64,000 bases of DNA, from contig JARWZZ010000010.1 in the NCBI GenBank assembly GCA_029866125.1, positions 41,189 to 105,188 of the forward strand, written 5' to 3'. Position 1 is the first letter of the stretch. The number at the start of each line of letters is the position of its first letter. Made by a program: the position numbers and the translations under genes. Of the stretch, positions 8,831 to 17,704 are shown one piece after another. The stretch is from Limnobacter sp. GTDB taxonomy: Bacteria > Pseudomonadota > Gammaproteobacteria > Burkholderiales > Burkholderiaceae_B. The notes under the pieces are model-generated. The model was not told the origin of the DNA and did no database searches. It saw only the letters and a program-made list of their open reading frames with translations.

Positions 8831-10003
8831 ATGCTAGTAAAAATGGAGGCCCTACCCGGCCAAGAAAAGCTTAACCCGACGGAAAACCAAGCCACGCCTA
8901 ACTTAGAGCCTGCTTTGATGACGGAAAAAGCAGAGCTTCAGGCCATTGGCCCTGACCTTGTTAAGCAGGCCCGGCAAAAGCAAACGGTGTTGGTGACAGG
9001 CCATGCTGGCTTTATTGGCTACCATGTGGCCAAAAATTTGCTCGAGCGTGGGGATAAGGTGATTGGGATCGACTCCCTCAACACCCATTACGACACCCGG
9101 CTGAAGCGGGAGCGTTTGACTTTACTGGACGAGTTGGCCAAAGCCACGGGCAGTAAATTCACCTCCATACGTGCCGATTTGTGTGATGCAAATGCCTTGC
9201 ATGAATGCTTGGACACCTGGAAGGTTCAACGGATTATTCACTTGGCTGGGCAAACCGATAAGTTTTTGTCCCAAGACAAACCCGAGGAGTGCGTGCAAAA
9301 CAACATCAACGCCTTCATGGTTTTGTTGGAAGCCTGCCGCAAATTCAAAATCAACCACCTAAGCTACGCCAGCAGCCATGCGGTGTATGGGGCCGGTTTC
9401 GACAAAGCCATGAGTGAGGCGGATTGCGCCAACCACCCCTTGCGGCTGGATGCAGCCACCCAGCGTGCTTGTGAGCTGATGGCCCACTCCTACAGTCATT
9501 TGTTTGGTTTGCCCACCACCGGTTTGCGCTTTTTCTCGGTCTATGGGCCATGGGGCAGGCCAGATTCCGTGCTGTTTAGCTTTACCCGCAAAATACTGGA
9601 AGGCAAGCCCATCCAAATTTACAACGAGGGCAGCAACAGCCGCGATTACACCTACATTGATGATTTAGTAGAAGGCGTTGTCAGGGCAAGCGACATGCCC
9701 GCCCAGCCCGACCCGGCCTGGACGGTGGAGAACCCCGGACAAGCCACCAGCAGCGCCCCTTGGCGGGTGCTGAACATTGGTGCTGGGGTGCCCCAATCCA
9801 TTGAAGAGTTGATTGCTGCTTTGGAATTGGCTTTGGGTAAAACTGCGGTGAAGGAGTACTTGACTGGCCCCATGTTGGAGAAAGCCCGCAGCTGCGCAGA
9901 TGTGACCGCATTGGTGGAGGCCACTCAGTTTCGACCACAAACCAAATTTGATCGAGGTATTACCCAGTTTGTGGAATGGTTCCGCACTTATTACCAAGTG
10001 TAA
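8831..10003 (+). CDS. NAD-dependent epimerase/dehydratase homologue with altered active site
   Basis: The body matches UDP-glucuronate 4-epimerases: Rossmann motif VLVTGHAGFIGYHVAKNLLERG near residue 55 and LPTTGLRFFSVYGPWGRPD, both typical. The catalytic stretch is not: relatives have YAATKKANELMAH, while this protein reads DAATQRACELMAH, so the Tyr and Lys of YxxxK are Asp and Gln. The usual AAQAGVR loop is AGQTDKF. The protein should bind NAD(H) but not epimerise sugars by the normal mechanism; it may be a pseudoenzyme or regulatory subunit. About 55 residues precede the Rossmann domain, more than usual. Starts at GTG 8819, ATG 8831 and ATG 8843 are in frame and none has a good ribosome site; an even later start is possible. 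Confidence 0.85.
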   Translation: MLVKMEALPGQEKLNPTENQATPNLEPALMTEKAELQAIGPDLVKQARQKQTVLVTGHAGFIGYHVAKNLLERGDKVIGIDSLNTHYDTRLKRERLTLLDELAKATGSKFTSIRADLCDANALHECLDTWKVQRIIHLAGQTDKFLSQDKPEECVQNNINAFMVLLEACRKFKINHLSYASSHAVYGAGFDKAMSEADCANHPLRLDAATQRACELMAHSYSHLFGLPTTGLRFFSVYGPWGRPDSVLFSFTRKILEGKPIQIYNEGSNSRDYTYIDDLVEGVVRASDMPAQPDPAWTVENPGQATSSAPWRVLNIGAGVPQSIEELIAALELALGKTAVKEYLTGPMLEKARSCADVTALVEATQFRPQTKFDRGITQFVEWFRTYYQV

Positions 10004-10011
10004 GTAAGATT

Positions 10012-10023
10012 TCCTAGGACAAA
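10012..10023 (-). promoter_or_regulatory. TTTGTCCTAG motif, copy 1
   Basis: Minus strand TTTGTCCTAGGA, 140 bases before the DUF1302 gene. The ten-base core recurs at 52260 and 62688, each time in an intergenic region. A shared operator is possible. Confidence 0.35.
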
Positions 10024-10164
10024 CCCTAGTTTTGTGGCTATTTTGCTACCATCCCTCGGAATGGTGCACTGCCACTAAACTTCGGAATGATAGTCTCGTG
10101 TTACATCAGGCGAATTTGCATTCGAAACTGAAAAGCAGACTAAAAAGCATTCCTAGGAGGTGAC

Positions 10165-12135
10165 ATGGTTTTTCGTAATAGGGTACCGGGTAAATTGAGT
10201 CCAACCACGGCGGCTGTTTCCGCCATGATGGCTATCGGCAGTGCATTGGCCGCGATGCCTGCACATGCATATGAAACGAAAATTGGCAGTGTTGACCTGA
10301 CTATCAATTCCACAGTAAGTATCGGTACGGGCATCAGGACGGAAAGTCGCGACCGAGCCTTGTTCAGCGTGAATAACGTGGATCAGGGTGGAAGTTTTGG
10401 TACAGGTTTGTCCAACACGTCAGACGACGGTAACCTAAACTATGCGGCGGGCGATGCCTTTTCAACCATCATCAAGGGTTTCCATGATGTAACGGTTAAA
10501 AAAGACAATTATGGTTTCTTTGGCCGGGTAAAGTGGTTCTACGACTACACCCTGAACAATGCCAATACATTTCATGGTCACGAACCCACCAACAACAACA
10601 TCAACGGCGCAAATCAGCGCGTACAGCAACCTTTAGAAGACTCCGGATTTAACCCTCAAGCCCGTTTTGACGGCATTGATATTCTGGATGCTTACGGCTT
10701 TTGGAACACCAAGCTGGGCAATATGCCAGCTGACATCCGAATTGGTCGCCAAGTGATCAGCTGGGGTGAAGGCGCTTTGTTGCTGAACCCAATTAGCGGC
10801 TTGAATACAATTGACTTGTCCGCATTGCGCAGGCCCGGCGTGGATTTGAAAGAAGCCTTTACCCCCACCGAAATGCTGTATGCCAACCTGGGCGTGGGCG
10901 ACAACACCAGCTTGGAAGGCTTTTACCAGCTGAAATGGCGCAAAACAGTGCTTGAAGGTTGTGGTACTTACTTCTCAACCACTGACATTGCGGCTGATGG
11001 TTGCGACCGATTGGCCTTTGCTGCCCCAGCCGTGTTTGCTGCCACTGCACCAACAGGCAACCCTGTGCGGATTGGTGACGGCCAAGAGCTCAACGGCGTA
11101 GCTGCAGGTGCATTGCGCCCGAGTGGACGTTTCTTGACGCCGATTGAGCGTACTTTGGACAGTCAGCCCGATGATGGCGGTCAGTTTGGTCTTGCTTTGC
11201 GTCACTACGCTCAAGGCCTTGACGTGGAGTTTGGTGGTTATTACTTGAACTACCACAGCCGCTTGCCTTTGACTGGTTTGCAGGCAGGCCAAACTGCGGT
11301 TCCTGCCCAGGTGGCAGGGCCTAATGGTCAACCCATTCCTGCACAGGCTGCAGGTTTAACCCCTGGCAATGCCTTGCCTTACGCATTGGACCCATCCCCT
11401 CAGGCCAACAAGGGAAAGTATTTCTTTGAATATCCTGAAGACATTTCAGTGATCGGTTTGAGCTTTGCCACCAACATCAAAGGTGTGGCAGTTGCAGGTC
11501 AGCTAACGCATGCTGCTGATGTGCCAGTTGCCTACAACGCCAACGATTTGTTGGCTGCGGGCCTGTCCGGCACGGCCGGTACGGCTACACCTAACCCACT
11601 TCAGCGCAAGATTGGCGCTGCCAAGCCGGGTGAGCGTGTTGGCGGTTACGAGTTGTTTGATGTCACTCAAATTCAGGCCAGCGTGTTCCAAACCTTTAAC
11701 CGTGTACTTGGCGCAAGCCGCTATTTGGTCATTGGTGAAGTGGGCGCTGTGTTTGTTGATGGCTTGCCTGACATTGCCCCAGGGCAGCGTTTTGGCCGCA
11801 ACCCAGTGTTTGGCGGCGGCGCTGCTGACCGCGAAGGCTTTGTGACTGACTTCTCATGGGGCTACCGTTTACGCGCAGCCGGCACGTACAACAACGTGAT
11901 TGGTGATGTGGACTTGGTACCTTCGATCAGTTTTGCGCATGATGTCAATGGTTATTCACCAGAGCCAGGGCAGTTGTTCAACGAAGGCCGTATGGCAACA
12001 GGTTTGACTCTGACATTCGAGTTTGACCAGAACACTTCAGCCTCTGTTGGTTACACTGTTTTTGCAAATTCGGGTGACTTTGACCCATTGCGTGACCGTG
12101 ACTTCTTGAGCTTGAGTGCAAAAACCTCTTTCTAA
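10165..12135 (+). CDS. DUF1302 family outer-membrane protein
   Basis: A 656-residue exported protein. AGGAGGTGAC lies directly before the ATG, an exceptionally strong ribosome site that suggests high expression. The signal peptide runs to AMPAHA-YETKIG. The mature part is typical of DUF1302: GFFGRVKWFYDYTLNN, DAYGFWNT, IRIGRQVISWGEG, WRKTVLEGCGTYFS, and a beta-barrel-like C-terminus ending in Phe (LSLSAKTSF). In other genera DUF1302 is usually paired with DUF1329 and linked to lipid or hydrophobic-compound handling; here the partner is absent. A terminator follows, so it is a single-gene unit. Confidence 0.9.
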   Translation: MVFRNRVPGKLSPTTAAVSAMMAIGSALAAMPAHAYETKIGSVDLTINSTVSIGTGIRTESRDRALFSVNNVDQGGSFGTGLSNTSDDGNLNYAAGDAFSTIIKGFHDVTVKKDNYGFFGRVKWFYDYTLNNANTFHGHEPTNNNINGANQRVQQPLEDSGFNPQARFDGIDILDAYGFWNTKLGNMPADIRIGRQVISWGEGALLLNPISGLNTIDLSALRRPGVDLKEAFTPTEMLYANLGVGDNTSLEGFYQLKWRKTVLEGCGTYFSTTDIAADGCDRLAFAAPAVFAATAPTGNPVRIGDGQELNGVAAGALRPSGRFLTPIERTLDSQPDDGGQFGLALRHYAQGLDVEFGGYYLNYHSRLPLTGLQAGQTAVPAQVAGPNGQPIPAQAAGLTPGNALPYALDPSPQANKGKYFFEYPEDISVIGLSFATNIKGVAVAGQLTHAADVPVAYNANDLLAAGLSGTAGTATPNPLQRKIGAAKPGERVGGYELFDVTQIQASVFQTFNRVLGASRYLVIGEVGAVFVDGLPDIAPGQRFGRNPVFGGGAADREGFVTDFSWGYRLRAAGTYNNVIGDVDLVPSISFAHDVNGYSPEPGQLFNEGRMATGLTLTFEFDQNTSASVGYTVFANSGDFDPLRDRDFLSLSAKTSF

Positions 12136-12211
12136 TAAGAGAAGCCTTACAGCGTAATAAAGCAGCTGCACCAAGTAGTTCATAAAGCAGCTCATACTGA
12201 AGTAAGCCCTC

Positions 12212-12246
12212 AAAACCGCCCGCCCTTAAAGGTTGGCGGTTTTTTC
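12212..12246 (+). terminator. Rho-independent terminator
   Basis: AAAACCGCC / GGCGGTTTT stem followed by a run of T, 75 bases after the DUF1302 stop. Confidence 0.8.
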
Positions 12247-12418
12247 TTGATGCATGCCCCACACCACATTTCTTTAAATTAAACGTTAGGCCCCTGCAGG
12301 CGCTAGAACCTGAACCGAATTCACTTTAAATTCATGTAACCTTTACACCTTGCTTAGCGTAGTAAGCGTTGACACTCCCGTTTCAACCCAAATCTCAATT
12401 TCACCTAGGAACATGACC

Positions 12419-13285
12419 ATGCGTTTGTTGACCAAAGCACTGATTGGCGCTTTCAGCTTTGCCCTTGCATCCACACCGGCGATCGCCAGCGAAGTCATTC
12501 AATTTGGCGTGGGTTTGTATCAACCCGACAAAGACAAAAACGACGCCACCTACACTCCTTTGGCGCAATATTTGGAAAAGAAATTGGGTAAGCCCGTGAA
12601 GCTGCGCACGGTCAGCAGCTGGGAAGGTTTGGCAAAATCACTGGCCAATGGCGAAACTGACATTGCACTGATGGGCCCTTGGGGTTATGTGTTGGCCAAC
12701 AACGAAGCAAAAGCACAAGCTGTGGCCACCATTGAGTACGAAGGCAAGCCCGAGTATTTCGGCATCATGGTGACCAATCCAAAAAGTGGCATCAAAAGCA
12801 TGGCCGACTTGAAAGGTAAAACTTTTGCGTTTGGTGACAAGGGCTCTACATCGGGCTACTTGATTCCCTTCCACTACTTTCAGAAGCAGGGTATTAACCC
12901 AGACACTTATTTCTCCAAGGTCATCAACACCAGCCACCAAGCGATTCAAACCCAGGTCACACAGGGTGCAATTGATGCAGGTGCGGACTACAACCGCAAC
13001 CGCGACGCCATGATTGCTGACGGGCTCATCAAGGCAGAAGATTCAAAAATTATTTGGACCTCCGACCCCTTGCCCAACGATGCCTTGGCAGTCAGCGCCA
13101 AGTTGTTTGAAGACAAAGCCTTCGTAGCCAAACTGCAAGAGGCCTTGTTGGGCATTGGTGCTGAGTTGAAAAACCAGCCCAACTTGCTGCCACCGCGCTA
13201 CACGGGTTTTGCTAAGAAGGACAACAGCTACTATAAGCCTATTCGTGATGCAGGGCTGGCCACTGGCCGCTTGCAATCCAAGTAA
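12419..13285 (+). CDS. phnD: Phosphate/phosphonate-type ABC transporter substrate-binding protein
   Basis: Periplasmic binding protein of the PhnD family. ATG 12419 is chosen because AGGA ends eight bases before it; ATG 12413 is too close and the further upstream extension has no ribosome site. A signal peptide (MRLLTKALIGAFSFALAS...IAS) is followed by FGVGLYQPDKDKNDATYTPL, then ETDIALMGPWGYVLA and GSTSGYLIPFHYFQ, the family's ligand-pocket segments. It heads phnD-phnE-phnC and captures phosphonate, phosphite or a related oxyanion. No C-P lyase genes lie nearby, so the ligand cannot be fixed. A poor Pho-box resemblance is visible upstream (around 12329-12350) but I do not rely on it. Confidence 0.9.
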   Translation: MRLLTKALIGAFSFALASTPAIASEVIQFGVGLYQPDKDKNDATYTPLAQYLEKKLGKPVKLRTVSSWEGLAKSLANGETDIALMGPWGYVLANNEAKAQAVATIEYEGKPEYFGIMVTNPKSGIKSMADLKGKTFAFGDKGSTSGYLIPFHYFQKQGINPDTYFSKVINTSHQAIQTQVTQGAIDAGADYNRNRDAMIADGLIKAEDSKIIWTSDPLPNDALAVSAKLFEDKAFVAKLQEALLGIGAELKNQPNLLPPRYTGFAKKDNSYYKPIRDAGLATGRLQSK

Positions 13286-13303
13286 GGAATTGGCCTTCAC
13301 ATT

Positions 13304-14185
13304 ATGAATTGGATGCAGTTCAAGTTGCGCCTGAAAGGCCGGCTCGGTTTTGCGGGGCTGGTCTTTTTGTATGTATTAATTCTGTTTGCGTGTGTTTACA
13401 GTTTGGCCACGGCGGGTGATTTGTCCATGGGCCGCAACCCCGTGGCCAACTTCATAAAAACTGCCACCGAATTTGCACGCCCTAGTTTTCTGGATGTGTG
13501 GCTGGGCGACCCAGCGTATGAATACAAAAGCGACGATGGTACGGTGCTGCGCACTGAGAATAGGCAGAATGTAGAAAAGCAGTGGTTGGTGCAACTGGGT
13601 TTGGCCACTTGGACCACTTTTAAAATTGCAACATTGGGCTCCCTCTTGGGGGCTGTTTTGGCTTTGCCGTTTGGAGTGCTGAGCGCTAAAAACATCAGGG
13701 CACCACGCTTGCTGACTGCATTGTCGCGGTTGGTGCTGGATACATCCCGGTCCATTCACACTTTGGTGTTTGGTTTGGTGCTGGTGGGTATTGTGGGCCT
13801 TGGCCCTACGGCAGGAATTTTGGCGATCGCATTCCACAGCCTGGGTACCTACGGCAAACTGTTTGCAGAATCGATTGAAACGCTTGACATGGCTTCCATC
13901 GAAGCAGTGAAGGGCGTAGGGGCCAGCCCCTCGCAAACCTTCTTCTGGTCAGTGTGGCCCAATGTGCTGCCACAGTGGGTCAGTAGCCACTTGTACCTGT
14001 GGGAATACAATATTCGCGACTCAACCATTCTTGGAATTATTGGTGCAGGTGGTTTGGGCCTGCTGATTTCGGAGGCGGTGGCGCTGTTTCAATGGGGCCG
14101 ATTGTCGAGCATCCTGATTGTGGTGGTGTTGATGGTGACGGTATTCGATGCCATCAGCCGCAGAATTCGGACCGCCCTGCTATGA
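13304..14185 (+). CDS. phnE: Phosphonate-type ABC transporter permease
   Basis: Integral inner-membrane permease of the BPD family, 293 residues with about six hydrophobic segments, the first at residues 12-32. The cytoplasmic coupling loop appears as EAVKGVGASPSQTFFWSVWP, matching the EAA motif (EA...G.s....f..v..P), and GAGGLGLLI is typical of PhnE. It starts 18 bases after phnD and its stop overlaps the start of phnC (ATGA), so the three are co-translated. Confidence 0.9.
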   Translation: MNWMQFKLRLKGRLGFAGLVFLYVLILFACVYSLATAGDLSMGRNPVANFIKTATEFARPSFLDVWLGDPAYEYKSDDGTVLRTENRQNVEKQWLVQLGLATWTTFKIATLGSLLGAVLALPFGVLSAKNIRAPRLLTALSRLVLDTSRSIHTLVFGLVLVGIVGLGPTAGILAIAFHSLGTYGKLFAESIETLDMASIEAVKGVGASPSQTFFWSVWPNVLPQWVSSHLYLWEYNIRDSTILGIIGAGGLGLLISEAVALFQWGRLSSILIVVVLMVTVFDAISRRIRTALL

Positions 14186-14919
14186 GCACCAACATGATTG
14201 AGATTGAAGGCCTGGAAATGGTGATCGCCGGGCGGCGAATTTTGAAAGTGGATTCACTCCAAATTGCCCGTGGCGAGAAAGTGGCCATTCTTGGGCGCAA
14301 TGGCGCTGGCAAATCAACTTTGCTTCGCTGTTTGAATGGGTTTGTAAAACCCACGGTAGGCCACATTGTGGTGAACCAGTGCACCGTATTCCCATTGCGC
14401 CGTGAACGTGATTTGCGCCCGGTGCGTGCACAGGTAGGCCAAGTGTTGCAAGGGCTGCACTTGGTTGCGCGCCTCAGTGCCATGGAAAATGTATTGGTAG
14501 GTGGCTTGGCCCGTATGCCAGCCCTACGCAGTTGGACGCGAATTTTTACCACCGAAGAAACCCAACGCGCCCATGCTGCATTGAGCGCCGTGGGCATGGC
14601 CCATTTGGCGGAAAAGCGTGCTGATAAGCTTTCCGGTGGTGAACGCCAAAAGGTAGCCATTGCTCGAATGTTGATGCAACAGCCCGAGGTGGTGTTGGCT
14701 GATGAGCCCACAGCAGCGTTGGACCCTACCGCTGCGGATGAGATTTGTGAGCTATTGGTAAAAGCCAGTGAAAAATCGACCCTGATTACCGTGGTTCACA
14801 ATGTGAGTTTGGTGCCCTTACTTAGCAACCGTGTCATTGGTTTAAAAGCGGGAGAGGTGGTTCTCGATTGCGCTAGCAGTGAATTGACTCAACACCAGTT
14901 GAACAGTTTGTACGAGTAA
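14182..14919 (+). CDS. phnC: Phosphonate-type ABC transporter ATP-binding protein
   Basis: Complete ABC ATPase of 245 residues. Walker A GRNGAGKS (residues 37-44), Q-loop VGQVLQG, signature LSGGERQK, Walker B VVLADEPTAALDP and H-loop VVHNVS are all intact. ATG 14182 overlaps the phnE stop codon; a longer frame upstream is an overlap artefact. It energises the PhnE channel. The gene order D-E-C differs from the C-D-E order of E. coli. Confidence 0.92.
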   Translation: MSTNMIEIEGLEMVIAGRRILKVDSLQIARGEKVAILGRNGAGKSTLLRCLNGFVKPTVGHIVVNQCTVFPLRRERDLRPVRAQVGQVLQGLHLVARLSAMENVLVGGLARMPALRSWTRIFTTEETQRAHAALSAVGMAHLAEKRADKLSGGERQKVAIARMLMQQPEVVLADEPTAALDPTAADEICELLVKASEKSTLITVVHNVSLVPLLSNRVIGLKAGEVVLDCASSELTQHQLNSLYE

Positions 14920-14923
14920 AAAC

Positions 14924-15865
14924 GTGACTCAAAATCTCACTGAGCTTGCAGGACGCAGTTGCCCCATTCGGTACCGATATGGTGCTGCAAAAATTGCCAA
15001 TGCACCGGCCAACAACTGCGATGTTTTGTATGTGGTGGGCGGCTTGTACGGCAACGCGTTTGCGCTGGATGCAATAGAAGAATTGGCTTCACACGAAGCG
15101 GGTCATGTTCGAATTTGTTTCAATGGCGACTTTAACTGGTTTAACAAAGCGTCTGAAGATTTTGCTCACATTAACCAACGTGTGTTGAAACACGACTGCG
15201 TTTTGGGCAATGTAGAGGCCGAGTTGGGCGAGCCACTGGATGTGGCCGACTGTGGATGTGCTTACCCAGCGAATGTAGATCAGGGTGTGGTGGACCGGTC
15301 GAATTTCATTCACACCGAATTGAAACGCACTGCGCAACAGCAACCTGAATTACTGCGCGATTTACTGCAAAAGCCCTTCTTTGCGCGGTACAGCGTGGGT
15401 GGCCTGAATGTGGCCGTGGTTCACGGGGATGGCGACTCCCTTGCTGGCTGGCGATTTGACCCGGCCCATTTAAAACAAACGGATGAGGCGGCTTGGCGCG
15501 CCGGTTTGTTTGAACAGGCGAAGGTCAATGTGTTTGCAAGCAGTCACACCTGTACGGCTGCGTTTCACCATGAACCCTTGCCCAACGGGCAAATGGGTTT
15601 GATTAGCAACAACGGCGCTGCAGGAATGCCTAGCATGTCGTCCACACAGTCGCCTAGTTTGGATGGACTATGCACCCGAATTGCCATAGCCCCGTCGATG
15701 AATCCCGCTTTGGTGTTTCAGTCCACACAACTGAATGGCGTGTGGGTTGAGCAGGTGCGTGTTCAATTCGACCAATTGGCTTGGCAGCAGCACTTTCTAA
15801 GCCAATGGCCAGAGGGCACGGCTGCGCATACGTCGTACTTCAAACGGATCAGCCAAGGTATTTAG
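14924..15865 (+). CDS. Metallophosphoesterase-fold protein with altered metal ligands
   Basis: A 313-residue protein starting at GTG 14924, four bases after phnC. The motif order is that of calcineurin-like phosphoesterases, but degraded: VVGGLYGN where DxHGN is expected, CFNGDFNWF for GD..., LGNVEAE for GNHE, NVAVVHGD retained, and ASSHTCTA for GHTH. So the first Asp and His, the GNHD His and the last His are replaced, while the central Asp, the Asn and two His remain. Position in the operon suggests a role with the imported phosphorus compound, perhaps as a one-metal enzyme or a binding protein. Catalysis is doubtful. Confidence 0.65.
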   Translation: MTQNLTELAGRSCPIRYRYGAAKIANAPANNCDVLYVVGGLYGNAFALDAIEELASHEAGHVRICFNGDFNWFNKASEDFAHINQRVLKHDCVLGNVEAELGEPLDVADCGCAYPANVDQGVVDRSNFIHTELKRTAQQQPELLRDLLQKPFFARYSVGGLNVAVVHGDGDSLAGWRFDPAHLKQTDEAAWRAGLFEQAKVNVFASSHTCTAAFHHEPLPNGQMGLISNNGAAGMPSMSSTQSPSLDGLCTRIAIAPSMNPALVFQSTQLNGVWVEQVRVQFDQLAWQQHFLSQWPEGTAAHTSYFKRISQGI

Positions 15866-16029
15866 ACGCAATCCCATGGGCATGCGCACAATCCATTTTT
15901 GGATATTTGCAGCGGTTCATGTTGCTGCGCAACTTGAACTCAACCCTCCTTTTGTGCGAGAGTGCTGAACCGGGCAAAAATTACATCATTAAACAAAAGT
16001 CCGGGAATCCAATAAGGTGGAGACCCAAC

Positions 16030-17469
16030 GTGTTACAAAGAATATCCAACGAGCAATTGATCAGTGGCCGCTTGACTGACGTGTTTACCCGTCAAAAAAG
16101 GGCCTACCTTTCAGACCCCAATCCCAGCAAAGCCATGCGGATAGACCGCCTGAATACGCTGGAACACATTGTATTGACCCACGAGCAAGCCATTATTGAA
16201 GCGCTGAGTGCAGACTTCGGCCACCGCTCAAAGCACGAATCGGCCATGCTGGATATTGTGTCCACCTTGGGTGCTGTGCGCCATTTGCGCAAAAATTTGG
16301 GCAGTTGGATGAAGCCTCGCAAAATGGGCACACCCTTGGCCTTACAGCCAGCCAAGTCCTATGTGCAAGCCCAGCCCTTGGGCGTGGTGGGTGTGATTAC
16401 ACCGTGGAATTTCCCTGTGTATTTGAGTTTTGCGGGCATCGCCACCGCACTGGCTGCGGGCAACCGTTGCATGCTCAAGCCCAGCGAGCTTACTCCACGT
16501 ACATCCGCCCTCATGGCCCAGTTGCTGGAGGACGCTTTTGGTGAAGAACTGGTGGCCGTGATTGAAGGCGACGCCAGTGTGGCCAAAGCATTCTCAGCCC
16601 TGGCATTTGACCACCTGATGTTTACCGGGTCCACCACCGTTGGCAAAATTGTGGCCAAGGCTGCGGCAGAAAACCTAACCCCGCTGACGCTGGAACTGGG
16701 AGGTAAATCGCCCCTTATTTTGGCCCCCAGTGGTGACATGGTCCAAGCTGCCACATGCGCTGCCCACGGCAAAATGATTAACGCAGGGCAAATTTGCGTG
16801 TCGCCAGACTACGCTTTGGTGCCAGCAGGCAAACGGGATGAGTTTGTGGATGCTGTGACCAAGGCCGCCTCTTCGCAATACCCCAGTGTTTTAAACAACC
16901 CCGATGTGACCTGCGTCATCAACGCCCGCCAAATGGCCCGTTTGCAGGATTTGATTGAAGATGCCCGTGCCAAAGGCGCTGAGATTGTGCAGGTCAACCC
17001 CGCTGGCGAAACCTTTGATGCCCAAAGTCCCAAGCTGCCATTGACCATGGTGTTAAACCCCACGCCCGACATGCGTGTGATGCAGGAAGAAATTTTCGGC
17101 TCCATCCTGCCGGTTGTGACCTACGACACCTTGGCCCATGCCGTGCAACATGTGCAAAACAACGAGCGCCCGCTTGCCTTGTACGTGTTTGTGAATGATG
17201 CCGAAGAAAAACACAATGTGCTTGAAAACACGGTATCTGGCGGTGTAACCGTCAACGATGCCATGTGGCATGTGCTCAATGACAATATGCCATTTGGTGG
17301 CGTGGGTGCCAGCGGCATGGGCGCTTACCACGGGCAAACTGGCTTTGATTCCATGAGTAAGCTCAAGCCCATTTTGGAACAAGCCAAGTTGAATGCAGTA
17401 CCCTTGTTGCGTGCGCCTTACGGGGCAACGTTTGAAGGGCTGTTGAAAATGCTCAAGAAAATCGTTTAA
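16030..17469 (+). CDS. calB: Coniferyl aldehyde dehydrogenase-like aldehyde dehydrogenase
   Basis: NAD(P)-dependent aldehyde dehydrogenase of 479 residues. GTG 16030 is chosen: AAGGTGGAG lies seven bases before it, and homologues begin near LQRISNEQLIS; the longer frame upstream lacks support. Motifs: GVVGVITPWNFPVYLSF (cofactor fold), MLKPSELTPRTS, FTGSTTVGKI, LTLELGGKSPL with the general-base Glu, and GQICVSPDYALVP with the catalytic Cys. The NINAGQICVSPDY pattern and VSGGVTVNDAMWHV near the C-terminus are typical of the coniferyl-aldehyde subgroup, which oxidises aromatic aldehydes; a general long-chain aldehyde role is also possible. It is separated from the phn operon by 160 bases. Confidence 0.88.
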   Translation: MLQRISNEQLISGRLTDVFTRQKRAYLSDPNPSKAMRIDRLNTLEHIVLTHEQAIIEALSADFGHRSKHESAMLDIVSTLGAVRHLRKNLGSWMKPRKMGTPLALQPAKSYVQAQPLGVVGVITPWNFPVYLSFAGIATALAAGNRCMLKPSELTPRTSALMAQLLEDAFGEELVAVIEGDASVAKAFSALAFDHLMFTGSTTVGKIVAKAAAENLTPLTLELGGKSPLILAPSGDMVQAATCAAHGKMINAGQICVSPDYALVPAGKRDEFVDAVTKAASSQYPSVLNNPDVTCVINARQMARLQDLIEDARAKGAEIVQVNPAGETFDAQSPKLPLTMVLNPTPDMRVMQEEIFGSILPVVTYDTLAHAVQHVQNNERPLALYVFVNDAEEKHNVLENTVSGGVTVNDAMWHVLNDNMPFGGVGASGMGAYHGQTGFDSMSKLKPILEQAKLNAVPLLRAPYGATFEGLLKMLKKIV

Positions 17470-17482
17470 GTTGTTTTGAGTA

Positions 17483-17515
17483 AAGCCCTCCGCACAAGTT
17501 TGTTGTGGGGGGCTT
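17483..17515 (+). terminator. Imperfect hairpin after the aldehyde dehydrogenase
   Basis: AAGCCCTCCGCACAA pairs with TTGTGGGGGGCTT with bulges. There is no T tract, so termination is only moderately supported. Confidence 0.45.
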
Positions 17516-17704
17516 GAAGCATCAAAGCCTGAATGGCCGAATCCTCATATTATTTTCCCACCACCCTCCGTTCTGCCCAAATTTTCAGCACAAGCTCTGG
17601 CAGAATAGATGTCATCAACAAGAGGTAAGTCTAAGCCCGTCGCTTAAGACACAGCCCAAGCACCTGTCGAGGGTGAATCAGGACCAATTTGAGGAGTGTG
17701 CACA

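Noticed and set aside
12329..12350. Possible Pho box upstream of phnD
   Set aside because: Only about half the consensus positions agree, so it is weaker than the phoX one and could be chance.
15781..16029. Extension of the aldehyde dehydrogenase frame upstream of GTG 16030
   Set aside because: The start supported by AAGGTGGAG is at 16030, and the extra 83 residues overlap the end of the metallophosphoesterase-like gene and match no dehydrogenase.
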